Position numbers and translations under genes: made by a program. From Cellulomonas gelida (GTDB lineage Bacteria; Actinomycetota; Actinomycetes; Actinomycetales; Cellulomonadaceae), in contig NZ_BJLQ01000010.1 in the NCBI RefSeq assembly GCF_006538725.1, positions 52,212 through 116,211 of the forward strand: 64,000 bases of DNA, in the 5' to 3' direction. The notes under the pieces were generated by a model. It was given only the letters and a program-made list of their open reading frames with translations. It had not been told where the DNA came from and did no database searches. This document shows, one piece after another, positions 50,614 to 60,071 of the stretch; positions within the stretch are counted from its first letter, which is position 1, and each line of letters opens with the position of its first letter.

Positions 50614-51936
50614 GTGAGCAGCGTCGGCACCCGGGTGTTCGTCGCACGCCTGGCCGGCACCACGGTGTTCGATCCCCTCGGTGACCAGGTCGGCCGCGTG
50701 CGCGACGTCGTCGTGCTCGTCCGCCCCAAGGGGGCGCCGCGGGCGGTGGGCCTCGTCGTCGAGGTGCCCGGGCGAAGGCGCGTGTTCCTGCCGCTGACCC
50801 GCGTGACCGCGATCGACCCGGGCCAGGTCATCTCGACCGGGCTGGTGAACATGCGGCGCTTCGAGCAGCGCGCGTTCGAGACGCTCGTCGTCAGCGAGCT
50901 CCTGGACCGCACCGTCGACCTCGTCGACGGCACCGGCTCGGCGACGATCGAGGACGTCGCGATCGAGCTCCAGCGGAACAACGACTGGATCGTGTCCAAG
51001 CTGTTCGTGCGCCGGGTCGTGCCCGGCCACCGGGGCCTGCTGCGCCGCCGCGGGGAGACCCAGCTCGTCACGATCGGCGAGGTCACGGGCCTGGCACGCG
51101 CCGCCGGGCAGCAGGGCGCCGAGCTGCTGCTCGCCCAGTACGAGGACCTCAAGCCCGCCGACCTCGCCGACGTGCTGCACGACCTGGGCACCACGCGCCG
51201 CCTCGAGGTCGCCACGGCGCTCGACAACGAGCGGCTCGCCGACGTGCTCGAGGAGCTGCCGGAGGACGACCAGGTCGCGATCCTGCAGGGCCTCGAGCTC
51301 GGCCGCGCCGCCGACGTCCTGGAGGCCATGGAGCCCGACGACGCCGCTGACCTGCTCGGTGAGCTCCCCGAGGACCAGGCGGCCGAGCTCCTCGAGCTCA
51401 TGGAGCCCGAGGAGGCGCGGGACGTCCGGCGCCTGCTCGCGTACGAGGACAACACCGCGGGCGGCCTCATGACGACCGAGCCCGTGATCCTCGGGCCGGA
51501 GACGCCGATCGCCGCCGCGCTCGCGCACGTGCGGCGCCAGGACCTGGCGCCCGCGCTCGCCTCGATGGTGTTCGTCGTGCGCCCCCCGCTCGAGACGCCC
51601 ACGGGCCGCTACATCGGCGTCGTGCACCTGCAGCGCCTGCTGCGCGAGCCGCCGCACGAGCCGATCGGGTCGGTCGTCGACACCGACATCGAGCCCGTCG
51701 AGGCGGGCGCGCCGCTGCTGGCCGTGACCCGCCAGCTCGCGACCTACAACCTGCTCGCGCTGCCCGTCGTCGACGCCGACAAGCGGTTGCTCGGCGCGGT
51801 CTCGGTCGACGACGTCCTCGACCACCTGCTGCCCGCCGACTGGCGCGAGCAGGACGACGAGGAGCACGGCGTGAAGGTCGTGGGCAAGCTCGCGCCGCGG
51901 CACGTCGCGGCCAAGCCGGCGGTGGGCCGTGGCTGA
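50614..51936 (+). CDS. MgtE N-terminal and CBS domain protein with PRC-barrel
   Basis: This 440-residue soluble protein has an N-terminal PRC-barrel-like part (VFDPLGDQVGRVRDVVVLVRPKG), a helical MgtE intracellular domain (LKPADLADVLHDLGTTRRLEVATALDNERLADVLEELPEDDQ), and a CBS pair (EDNTAGGLMTTEPVILGPETPI, LPVVDADKRLLGAVSVDDVLDHLLP). It lacks the MgtE membrane channel, so it is probably a Mg2+-sensing regulator rather than a transporter. GTG 50614 is 6 nt after TAGGCT. It overlaps the next gene by 8 bp. Confidence 0.88.
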   Translation: MSSVGTRVFVARLAGTTVFDPLGDQVGRVRDVVVLVRPKGAPRAVGLVVEVPGRRRVFLPLTRVTAIDPGQVISTGLVNMRRFEQRAFETLVVSELLDRTVDLVDGTGSATIEDVAIELQRNNDWIVSKLFVRRVVPGHRGLLRRRGETQLVTIGEVTGLARAAGQQGAELLLAQYEDLKPADLADVLHDLGTTRRLEVATALDNERLADVLEELPEDDQVAILQGLELGRAADVLEAMEPDDAADLLGELPEDQAAELLELMEPEEARDVRRLLAYEDNTAGGLMTTEPVILGPETPIAAALAHVRRQDLAPALASMVFVVRPPLETPTGRYIGVVHLQRLLREPPHEPIGSVVDTDIEPVEAGAPLLAVTRQLATYNLLALPVVDADKRLLGAVSVDDVLDHLLPADWREQDDEEHGVKVVGKLAPRHVAAKPAVGRG

Positions 51937-52498
51937 GCGCCTGGACCAACCGCGCGAGTCGCGGCGCTCGCTGCTGCCGCGCCCGACGACCGACCAGGAC
52001 GCCGCGGGCCGCGTCTCGGAGAGCATCGCGCGGTTCCTGGGGACGCCGTCGTTCATCTTCTGGCTGACGATCTTCTGCGTCGTCTGGCTCGGCTGGAACT
52101 CGTGGGGTCCGGAGGAGCTGCGCTTCGACAAGGCCGCGAACGGGTTCACCGCGCTCACGCTCATGCTGTCCCTGCAGGCGTCGTACGCCGCGCCCCTGAT
52201 CCTGCTGGCGGCCAACCGGCAGACCGACCGCGACCGCGTGCAGGCCGAGCAGGACCGGCAGCGCTCGGAGCGGAACCTGGCGGACACCGAGTACCTGGCC
52301 CGGGAGATGGCCGCGCTGCGCATCGCGCTCGGCGAGGTCGCGACGCGCGACTTCGTGCGCTCCGAGCTGCGCAACCTGCTCGAGGACCTCGTCGCCGAGC
52401 AGGACGAGGACGAGGCGGACGAGACCGCACCGGCGGACAAGGCCGACCAGCGCACCCGGAACGAGCGCAAGCCCGAGCGCCGCCGCAGCGGCACCTGA
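51929..52498 (+). CDS. DUF1003 membrane protein
   Basis: This 189-residue protein has two hydrophobic helices (FIFWLTIFCVVWLGWNSWG and ALTLMLSLQASYAAPLILLAANRQ) followed by a charged helix typical of DUF1003 (RQRSERNLADTEYLAREMAALRIAL). The tail is acidic then basic. It overlaps the MgtE-N gene by 8 bp, implying coupled translation; the pair may respond together to divalent cations. This order before mrp is like Rv1232c-Rv1231c-Rv1229c, from memory. Confidence 0.88.
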   Translation: MAERLDQPRESRRSLLPRPTTDQDAAGRVSESIARFLGTPSFIFWLTIFCVVWLGWNSWGPEELRFDKAANGFTALTLMLSLQASYAAPLILLAANRQTDRDRVQAEQDRQRSERNLADTEYLAREMAALRIALGEVATRDFVRSELRNLLEDLVAEQDEDEADETAPADKADQRTRNERKPERRRSGT

Positions 52499-52632
52499 CC
52501 TCGCCGCACGGCCCCTGAGCTCGCCGCACGAGGCCCGGGTCGCTGCCGCACGGGCCGCCTGGTCGCTGCCGTACCCGACCAGGGCCGGACGGCCCGGACG
52601 AGGTGCGCCAGGACCGACCTAGCATGGTCGTC

Positions 52633-53772
52633 GTGCCCCTGACTGACGATTCGCTGACCGAGGCAGTCCGCGCCGCGCTCGCCTCCGTGATGGACCCTGA
52701 GATCCGCCGGCCGATCACCGAGCTCGGCATGGTGCGCTCGGTGCAGGTCACCGACGGCCGCGCGGTCGTGGGCCTCGACCTGACGACGTCCGGGTGCCCG
52801 CTCAAGGACACCCTCACGCGCGACGTGACGGCGGCCGCGTCGGGAGTCGACGGCGTCACCGAGGTGGCGGTCGAGCTCGGCGTCATGAGCGCCGAGCAGC
52901 GCGCCGAGCTGCGCCGGCTGCTGCGCGGGACGGACGCCGAGCCGACGATCCCGTTCGCGCAGGCCTCGTCGCTGACCAAGGTGTTCGCGATCGCGTCGGG
53001 CAAGGGCGGCGTCGGCAAGTCCTCGATCACGGCGAACCTCGCGGTCGCGATGGCCGCCGACGGCCTGCGCGTGGGCGTCGTCGACGCGGACATCTACGGC
53101 TTCTCGATCCCCCGCATGCTGGGCGTGGACCGTCCGCCGACCAAGGTCGACGACATGCTCCTGCCGCCCGTGGCGCACGACGTGAAGGTCGTCTCGATCG
53201 GCATGTTCGTGCCACCCGGCCAGCCCGTGGTGTGGCGCGGGCCGATGCTGCACCGCGCGCTGCAGCAGTTCCTCGCGGACGTGTTCTGGGGCGACCTGGA
53301 CGTCCTCCTGCTCGACCTGCCGCCCGGGACCGGCGACATCGCGATCTCGGTCGCGCAGCTGCTGCCCGGCTCGCAGATCGTCGTCGTGACCACGCCGCAG
53401 GACGCGGCGGCCGAGGTCGCCGAGCGGGCCGGCTCGGTCGCGGTGCAGACCCGCCAGCAGATCGTCGGCGTGGTCGAGAACATGTCGTGGCTCGAGCAGG
53501 CCGACGGCTCCCGGCTCGAGCTGTTCGGCTCGGGCGGCGGGACGCGCGTCGCGCAGCGGCTCACCGAGCTCACGGGCGGTGACGTGCCCCTGCTGGGTCA
53601 GATCCCGCTCGACGTCGCGCTGCGCGAGGGCGGCGACGAGGGCACGCCCGTCGTCCTGAGCGACCCGGACTCCCCCGCCGCCGCGGCCCTGCTGCAGATC
53701 GCGCGGTCGCTCGGCGAGCGTCGGCGCGGCCTGGCGGGCCGTTCGCTCGGCCTGTCCCCCGCGGGCCGCTGA
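52633..53772 (+). CDS. mrp: Mrp/NBP35 family P-loop ATPase (Fe-S carrier, ApbC-like)
   Basis: This is a 379-residue protein with an N-terminal MIP18-like domain (VMDPEIRRPITELGMVRSV, DLTTSGCPLKDTLTRDV). The deviant Walker A SGKGGVGKSS (123-130) follows, then VVDADIYGFSIPRMLG, LLLDLPPGTGDIAIS and VTTPQDAAAEVAERAG. Mrp proteins carry and deliver Fe-S clusters. The usual CxxC after ENMS is absent (ENMSWLEQADGSRLELFG), as I recall for several actinobacterial Mrp proteins. GTG 52633 lies 7 nt after TAGCAT, leaderless-type; an in-frame ATG at 52624 overlaps the -10. Confidence 0.92.
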   Translation: MPLTDDSLTEAVRAALASVMDPEIRRPITELGMVRSVQVTDGRAVVGLDLTTSGCPLKDTLTRDVTAAASGVDGVTEVAVELGVMSAEQRAELRRLLRGTDAEPTIPFAQASSLTKVFAIASGKGGVGKSSITANLAVAMAADGLRVGVVDADIYGFSIPRMLGVDRPPTKVDDMLLPPVAHDVKVVSIGMFVPPGQPVVWRGPMLHRALQQFLADVFWGDLDVLLLDLPPGTGDIAISVAQLLPGSQIVVVTTPQDAAAEVAERAGSVAVQTRQQIVGVVENMSWLEQADGSRLELFGSGGGTRVAQRLTELTGGDVPLLGQIPLDVALREGGDEGTPVVLSDPDSPAAAALLQIARSLGERRRGLAGRSLGLSPAGR

Positions 53773-53854
53773 CGCCCGGGCGCTCGCTCGACGCGCACCA
53801 CCCCGGGACCGCAGTCCTGTTTGTTTCTGTTGGGTCATGTGCGACGATGTTCGA

Positions 53855-54751
53855 GTGCTGGCGACTCAACGACAAGAGCTGATCCTCGCGGCCGTGCGCG
53901 AGCACGGCGCCGCACGCGTCTCCGACCTCGTCGTCGAGCTCGGCGTCTCCGACATGACGATCCGGCGCGACATCGCCGAGCTCGCGCGCGCCGGGCTCGT
54001 GCGCCGCGTGCACGGCGGAGCGGTCGCCCCCGAGGGGACGCGCGCGTCCGACGAGCCCGGCTTCGACGTCAAGGTCGAGCACAGCGGCCCGCAGAAGGCC
54101 GCGATCGCGCACGCCGCGCACGCCGATCTCGAGCCCGGCCAGACGGTCGCACTCTCCGCGGGGTCGACCACCTACCGGCTCGCCGAGCTCATCGCGCAGG
54201 ACGCGGGCCTGCGGCCGTTCACCGTCGTCACCAACGGCCTGCGGATCGCCGACGCGCTGCACCGGGCGGTCGCGCCGCACGGGCTCGAGGTCGTGCTGAC
54301 GGGCGGCGTGCGCACGCCGTCCGACGCGCTCGTCGGACGCGTGGCGGACGCGTCGCTCGGGCTGCTGCGGGTCGACCGCGCGTTCCTCGGCGTGCACGGC
54401 CTCGACGAGTCCGGCCTCACCACGCCCAACCTCGCGGAGGCCGCGACCGACCGCGCGCTCATGGGCTGCGCCGCCGCCACGACCGTCCTGGCCGACCACA
54501 CCAAGTGGGGCGTCGTCGGGCTCGCGAAGATCGCCGACCTCGACGAGGTGGACCTCGTCGTGATGGACGACGAGGCTCCCGCCGCCGCCCGCCGCCTGCT
54601 CACCGACCGCCTGCAGACGGTCGCGGCCGCGTCCTCACCCGACGACACGGCGCCCGATGCCACGACACCCGACGACACGGCACCCGACGACACAGCAGCA
54701 CCCGGCAACACGGCAGACCTCCGCCCCGCCACCCAGGAGCACCCGGCATGA
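53855..54751 (+). CDS. DeoR/GlpR family regulator of galactose genes
   Basis: This 298-residue repressor has the DeoR HTH (TQRQELILAAVREHGAARVSDLVVELGVSDMTIRRDIAELARAGLVRRVHGGA) and the sugar-phosphate sensing domain (ALSAGSTTYRLAELI, FTVVTNGLRIAD, LTGGVRTPSDALVG, LADHTKWGVVGLAKI). It precedes galT and galK with an ATGA overlap, so it likely senses a galactose metabolite. The C-terminus extends about 40 residues in Asp/Pro/Thr repeats made by four 15-bp units at 54638-54697. The gap before it has TGTTTGTTTCTGTT, a candidate DeoR operator. GTG 53855 is leaderless-type. Confidence 0.88.
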   Translation: MLATQRQELILAAVREHGAARVSDLVVELGVSDMTIRRDIAELARAGLVRRVHGGAVAPEGTRASDEPGFDVKVEHSGPQKAAIAHAAHADLEPGQTVALSAGSTTYRLAELIAQDAGLRPFTVVTNGLRIADALHRAVAPHGLEVVLTGGVRTPSDALVGRVADASLGLLRVDRAFLGVHGLDESGLTTPNLAEAATDRALMGCAAATTVLADHTKWGVVGLAKIADLDEVDLVVMDDEAPAAARRLLTDRLQTVAAASSPDDTAPDATTPDDTAPDDTAAPGNTADLRPATQEHPA

Positions 54752-55922
54752 GCCTCGACACGAGCGCGCGCGTGCGCGTGACCTCCACACGCCTCGCGGA
54801 CGGCCGCGAGCTGCTCTACTTCGACGACTCCGAGCCCTACGTCTCGGGCGCGGCGACGCGACGGCTCGACGACCCTCGCCCGCTCCCCGACCGCTTCGCG
54901 CCCGACGCCGACGGCCACCTGCCGGCCGGCCCGGAGCTGCGCCGCGACCCGCTGACCGGCGAGTGGGTCGCGATGGCCGCGCAGCGGATGAACCGCACGT
55001 TCCTGCCGCCCGCGGACGCCAACCCGCTGGCCCCCGCCAAGCCGGGCGCGGCGTACCAGGACGGCGAGATCCCGGCCGAGGACTACGACGTCGTCGCGTT
55101 CGAGAACCGCTTCCCCTCGCTCCTGCGCGTGCCGGGCGTGTCCGACGACGTCACGTTCCTGGACGACGAGACGCTCTGGCAGACCCGGGCGGCCGCGGGC
55201 CGCTGCGAGGTCGTGTGCTTCTCGTCGGACGCGACCGCGTCGCTGCGCACCGTGAGCCCGCGACGCATGCGCACGATCATCGAGGCGTGGGTGCACCGCA
55301 CCGAGGCGTTGAACGCGACCGAGGGCGTCGAGCAGGTGTTCGCGTTCGAGAACCGCGGCAAGGAGATCGGCGTCACGCTGCACCACCCGCACGGGCAGAT
55401 CTACGCGCTGCCGTACCTCGCGCCGCGCACCGCGACGATGCTCGCGACCGCGCAGGAGCACCGCGCGCGCACGGGCCGGCTCCTGGGCCGCGACGTGCTG
55501 GACGCCGAGCTGCGCCACGGCACGCGCGTGGTCCTCGAGTCCGAGCACTGGGTCGCGTACGTGCCGTTCGCTGCGCGCTGGCCCGTCGAGGTGCACCTCG
55601 TGCCGCGCCGCGACGTGCCGGACCTGCCGGCGCTGACCGACGACGAGCGCGCCGACCTCGCGACGACCTACCTCGAGCTGCTGCGGCGGCTCGACCTGTA
55701 CTTCGTCGACGACGAGACCGCGATCCCGCTGCCGTACGTCTCGGGCTGGCACCAGGCGCCCGCGCGGCAGGGCCGCGAGGACTGGCGTCTGTCGCTGCAG
55801 CTGTTCTCGGTGCTGCGTGCGCCCGGCAAGCTCAAGTACCTCGCAGGAGTCGAGTCCGGGGTCGCCGCGTGGGTCTGCGACACCACGCCCGAGCGCATCG
55901 CGCGTCGGCTGCAGGAGATCGC

Positions 55923-55926
<4 letters not shown>
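54748..55926 (+). CDS. galT: Galactose-1-phosphate uridylyltransferase
   Basis: This is the 392-residue GalT of the Leloir pathway, which swaps UMP between UDP-glucose and galactose-1-phosphate. The active site is in VTLHHPHGQIYALPYL (His213-Pro-His215). Other family marks are DPLTGEWVAMAAQRMNR near the start, AFENRFPSLLR, AFENRGKEIGV, WVAYVPFAARWPVEVHLVPRR and WHQAPARQGRE near the end. ATG 54748 overlaps the regulator stop; the stop overlaps galK (GTGA). No galE is in the window. Confidence 0.96.
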
Positions 55927-57110
<1,184 letters not shown>

Positions 57111-57196
57111 CCCACGGCCGTTGCTCGCCGTGTGCGGCCGGCGTCTCGCCCCGCGCGGCAGGTGTCCGGGGCGGCACGCGCCCCTATCGTGACTCC

Positions 57197-58480
57197 GTGA
57201 CCGACCCCGCTCACCGCCGTCCGCGCCCCGCGCGTCTCGCCGTCCCGGCGGCGTGCGCGGCGATCGCCGTGGTGCTGCTCGTGGTGGCGGCGATGTTGCA
57301 CGCCGCGGACCCGGCGGGAGTCGTGGGCATGCCCGCGCTGGGCACGCCGCTGTGGTGGTGGGCGGTCGTGGTCGTGCTCCTGCAGGCGGTGGCGCTCGCG
57401 TCCCGGCCGCACGCGGACGCACGCGTGCTCGTCGCGGTCGCGGTCGGCGTCCCCGCGCTGGCGGGTCTCGGCGAGGGGATCGGCGTGTGCCTGGTGGCCG
57501 TCCTCGTGGCCGCCTACGAGGTCGCGCTGCACGGGAGGCAGTCGCGCACCGTGCCCGCACTCGTGGCCGCCGGGCTGCTCGTGGCCGCCGGAGTCGTCGG
57601 CAGCGAGCTGCGCATCGGGACCGAGGTCGCGATCGCGATCACCGGCGGTCTCGTGCAGGCGGCGGGGACCGTCGGCCTGCCCGTGCTCGTCGCGACGTTC
57701 GTCGGGGCGCGGCGCGAGGCCCGCGCGGCCCAGGCCGACTCGCTGGCCGCGCGCGCCCGCGAGCACGACGCTCTCGTGCGGGTCGCCGTCGAGCGCGAGC
57801 GCACCGCGATGGCCCGCGAGCTGCACGACATCGCCGCGCACCACCTGTCGGGCATCGCCGTGATGAGCGGCGCGATCGGCCGCCAGATCGACGTCGACCC
57901 GGCCGGTGCGAAGGTCGCGGTGGCGCAGGTCCGCGAGCAGAGCACCGCCATGCTGCGGGACCTGCGCAACCTCGTCGTGCTGCTGCGCGACGACGACGCA
58001 CCGGCCGAGCAGGCGGGCGTCGTGCGGATGGAGACGCTCACGGGCGTCGCCGAGCTCGTCGCGACCGCGCATGGACAGGGTCTCGACGTGACGCTGCGGC
58101 GCGAGGGCCCCCTCGACGAGCTCGCCGCCTCGGGCGCGCTCGGGCCGCTCGCCCAGCTCGTCGTCTACCGGACCGTCCAGGAGTCGCTCGCGAACGCCGG
58201 CCGGCACGCACCCGGGGCACCGTGCGAGGTGCACCTCGACGCGCGGACCGACGACCGCCTCGAGGTGACGGTCCGCAACGGCCCGCCGCCGCAGGACCAG
58301 GAGCCACCTCGGCACGACCCGGGCTACGGGCTCGTCGGGATGCGCGAACGCGCCGAGGTCACCGGCGCGCGCCTCCGGTACGGTCCGACGGGCGACGGCG
58401 GCTGGCAGGTCCGCCTCACGGTGCCGTTCGCCGCACCGTCCGCCGACCTGACGACGACCCCGGAGGGCGACGCCCCGTGA
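57197..58480 (+). CDS. NarL-type sensor histidine kinase
   Basis: This 427-residue membrane kinase has six hydrophobic segments in the first 170 residues, with almost no extracytoplasmic domain, as in LiaS/DesK-like intramembrane sensors. The HisKA_3 box is RERTAMARELHDIAAHHLSGIAVMSG (His210). The ATPase part shows VYRTVQESLANAGRHAPG and GYGLVGMRERAEVTGARL. It is coupled to the response regulator (GTGA overlap) and lies before an ABC exporter, suggesting sensing of envelope stress or a peptide antibiotic. GTG 57197 lies 6 nt after TATCGT, leaderless-type. Confidence 0.92.
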   Translation: MTDPAHRRPRPARLAVPAACAAIAVVLLVVAAMLHAADPAGVVGMPALGTPLWWWAVVVVLLQAVALASRPHADARVLVAVAVGVPALAGLGEGIGVCLVAVLVAAYEVALHGRQSRTVPALVAAGLLVAAGVVGSELRIGTEVAIAITGGLVQAAGTVGLPVLVATFVGARREARAAQADSLAARAREHDALVRVAVERERTAMARELHDIAAHHLSGIAVMSGAIGRQIDVDPAGAKVAVAQVREQSTAMLRDLRNLVVLLRDDDAPAEQAGVVRMETLTGVAELVATAHGQGLDVTLRREGPLDELAASGALGPLAQLVVYRTVQESLANAGRHAPGAPCEVHLDARTDDRLEVTVRNGPPPQDQEPPRHDPGYGLVGMRERAEVTGARLRYGPTGDGGWQVRLTVPFAAPSADLTTTPEGDAP

Positions 58481-59208
58481 CCGACCCGATCGCCGCGCGC
58501 ACCGTGCTCACGTCCGACCTCGGCGCGACCGGCCCGACGGCCACGATCCGCGTGGTCGTGGCCGACGACCAGGCGCTCGTGCGCACCGGGCTCTCCACGA
58601 TGCTCGACACCGAACCGGACATCACGGTCGTCGGGCAGGCCGCCGACGGTGCGACCGCCGTCGAGCTCGCCCGGTCGCTGCGCCCGGACGTCGTGTGCAT
58701 GGACATCCGCATGCCCGGCACGGACGGCATCACCGCGACGCGCGAGCTGTGCGGACCGGACGTCGAGGACCCCGTGCCCGTGCTGATCCTCACGACGTTC
58801 GACGTCGACGAGTACCTGTTCGGCGCGCTCGAGGCGGGCGCGTCGGGGTTCCTGCTCAAGGACGCCGAGCCCGCGGTGCTCGTCGACGCGGTGCGATCGG
58901 TCGCCGCCGGACAGGGCATGCTCGCCAACGCGCTGACCAAGCGCGTGCTCCGCGAGGTGGTCACGCGGCGGCGGACGCAGCCGGTCACCGCAGCGCGGGC
59001 GACCGAGCTCCTCACGCCGCGCGAGCTGGACATCCTGCTCCTGCTCGCCCAAGGGATGTCCAACGAGGAGATCGCCGCGACGCTCGTCGTCGAGGTCTCG
59101 ACCGTGAAGTCACACCTGGCCCGGGCGATGCCGAAGCTCGGGGTGCGGTCGCGGCTGCAGGCCGTCGTCTGGGCGTACCAGAACGGCATCGTCGAGCTCG
59201 GCGGCTGA
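58477..59208 (+). CDS. NarL/LuxR-family response regulator
   Basis: This 243-residue partner of the kinase has a receiver domain (RVVVADDQALVRTGL, phospho-Asp76 in VVCMDIRMPGTDG, Lys in GFLLKDAEP) and a LuxR-type HTH (LTPRELDILLLLAQGMSNEEIAATLVVEVSTVKSHLARAMPKLGVRSR). The N-terminus has about 20 extra residues. A perfect inverted repeat just after its stop and before the ABC genes is a good candidate for its target. Confidence 0.93.
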   Translation: MTDPIAARTVLTSDLGATGPTATIRVVVADDQALVRTGLSTMLDTEPDITVVGQAADGATAVELARSLRPDVVCMDIRMPGTDGITATRELCGPDVEDPVPVLILTTFDVDEYLFGALEAGASGFLLKDAEPAVLVDAVRSVAAGQGMLANALTKRVLREVVTRRRTQPVTAARATELLTPRELDILLLLAQGMSNEEIAATLVVEVSTVKSHLARAMPKLGVRSRLQAVVWAYQNGIVELGG

Positions 59209-59220
59209 CGTCCGCGGGCG

Positions 59221-59240
59221 CTTGCATCGAAGGATGCAAG
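59221..59240 (+). promoter_or_regulatory. Perfect inverted repeat upstream of the ABC exporter genes
   Basis: CTTGCATC-GAAG-GATGCAAG is an 8-bp perfect dyad with a 4-nt centre, AT-richer than its surroundings, 12 bp after the response regulator stop. A -10-like TAGCGT lies at 59289-59294. It may be the binding site of the NarL-type regulator; as a terminator it would be short. Confidence 0.5.
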
Positions 59241-59327
59241 CCTCGCAGTGCCGTCGTCGGAGGCTCGTGACGGTGGGCTCCCGGTTCCTAGCGTGAGGGC
59301 GACATCACGCAGGACGAGGAGCCCACG

Positions 59328-60071
59328 ATGACCACCACCACCACGAGGACCGACGTCTCGGTCCAGCTCACCGACGTCCACAAGACCTACCACGGCGCCA
59401 CGGACGTGCACGCGCTGCGCGGCGTCTCGATCGCGCTGCCCGCCGGGTCCCTGACCGCCGTCATGGGGCAGTCCGGCTCGGGCAAGTCCACGCTGCTGAA
59501 CTGCGCCGCGGGCCTCGACGTCCCGACGAGCGGGCGCGTCGCGGTCGGCGGGCAGGACCTCACGGGCCTGCCGCCCGACGCGCTGACGCGGTTCCGCCGC
59601 GACCGGATCGGCTTCGTCTTCCAGTCGTACAACCTCATCGGTCACCTGACGGTCGCCGAGAACATCGCGCTGCCGGTGCTGCTCGCCGGCCGCGCGCCGG
59701 ACCAGCGCTGGCAGGCTCAGCTGCTGGCCGCGCTCGGGCTGGCCGGGCTCGAGGACCGGCTGCCGGGCCACCTGTCGGGAGGGCAGGCCCAGCGCGTCGC
59801 GATCGCGCGTGCGCTGTTCACCCGGCCCGACGTCGTGTTCGCCGACGAGCCCACCGGCGCCCTCGACTCGCGCAGCGGCGCCCAGGTGCTCGAGCTGCTA
59901 CGGGACACGGCGGCCTCGCTCGGGCAGACGGTCGTGCTCGTGACGCACGACAGCCGCGTGGCCGCCACGGCCGAGCGCGTGCTGTTCATCGCGGACGGGG
60001 TCATCGCGGACGTCCTCGAGGCTCCGACCGCCGAGCGCGTCAACGCGCGCATGCTGGAGCTGGGGCGATGA
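59328..60071 (+). CDS. ABC transporter ATP-binding protein (MacB/LolD type)
   Basis: This 247-residue ATPase belongs to the MacB/LolD/FtsE group. Walker A is GQSGSGKST at 47-55, Q-loop IGFVFQSYNLIGHLTVAENIALP, signature HLSGGQAQRVAIARAL, Walker B VVFADEPTGALDSRSG and VLVTHDSRVAATAERVLFI. ATG 59328 follows GAGGAG. Its stop overlaps the permease ATG (ATGA). With the adjacent two-component system it probably exports or removes antimicrobial peptides or lipids. Confidence 0.94.
   Translation: MTTTTTRTDVSVQLTDVHKTYHGATDVHALRGVSIALPAGSLTAVMGQSGSGKSTLLNCAAGLDVPTSGRVAVGGQDLTGLPPDALTRFRRDRIGFVFQSYNLIGHLTVAENIALPVLLAGRAPDQRWQAQLLAALGLAGLEDRLPGHLSGGQAQRVAIARALFTRPDVVFADEPTGALDSRSGAQVLELLRDTAASLGQTVVLVTHDSRVAATAERVLFIADGVIADVLEAPTAERVNARMLELGR

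Noticed and set aside
50614..51936. MgtE magnesium channel
   Set aside because: The membrane part of MgtE is missing. Only the N-terminal and CBS domains are present.
53837..53854. ATG start of the DeoR gene at 53837
   Set aside because: GACGAT followed 6 nt later by GTG 53855 fits a leaderless start, and homology begins at ATQRQELIL. The ATG has no ribosome site.
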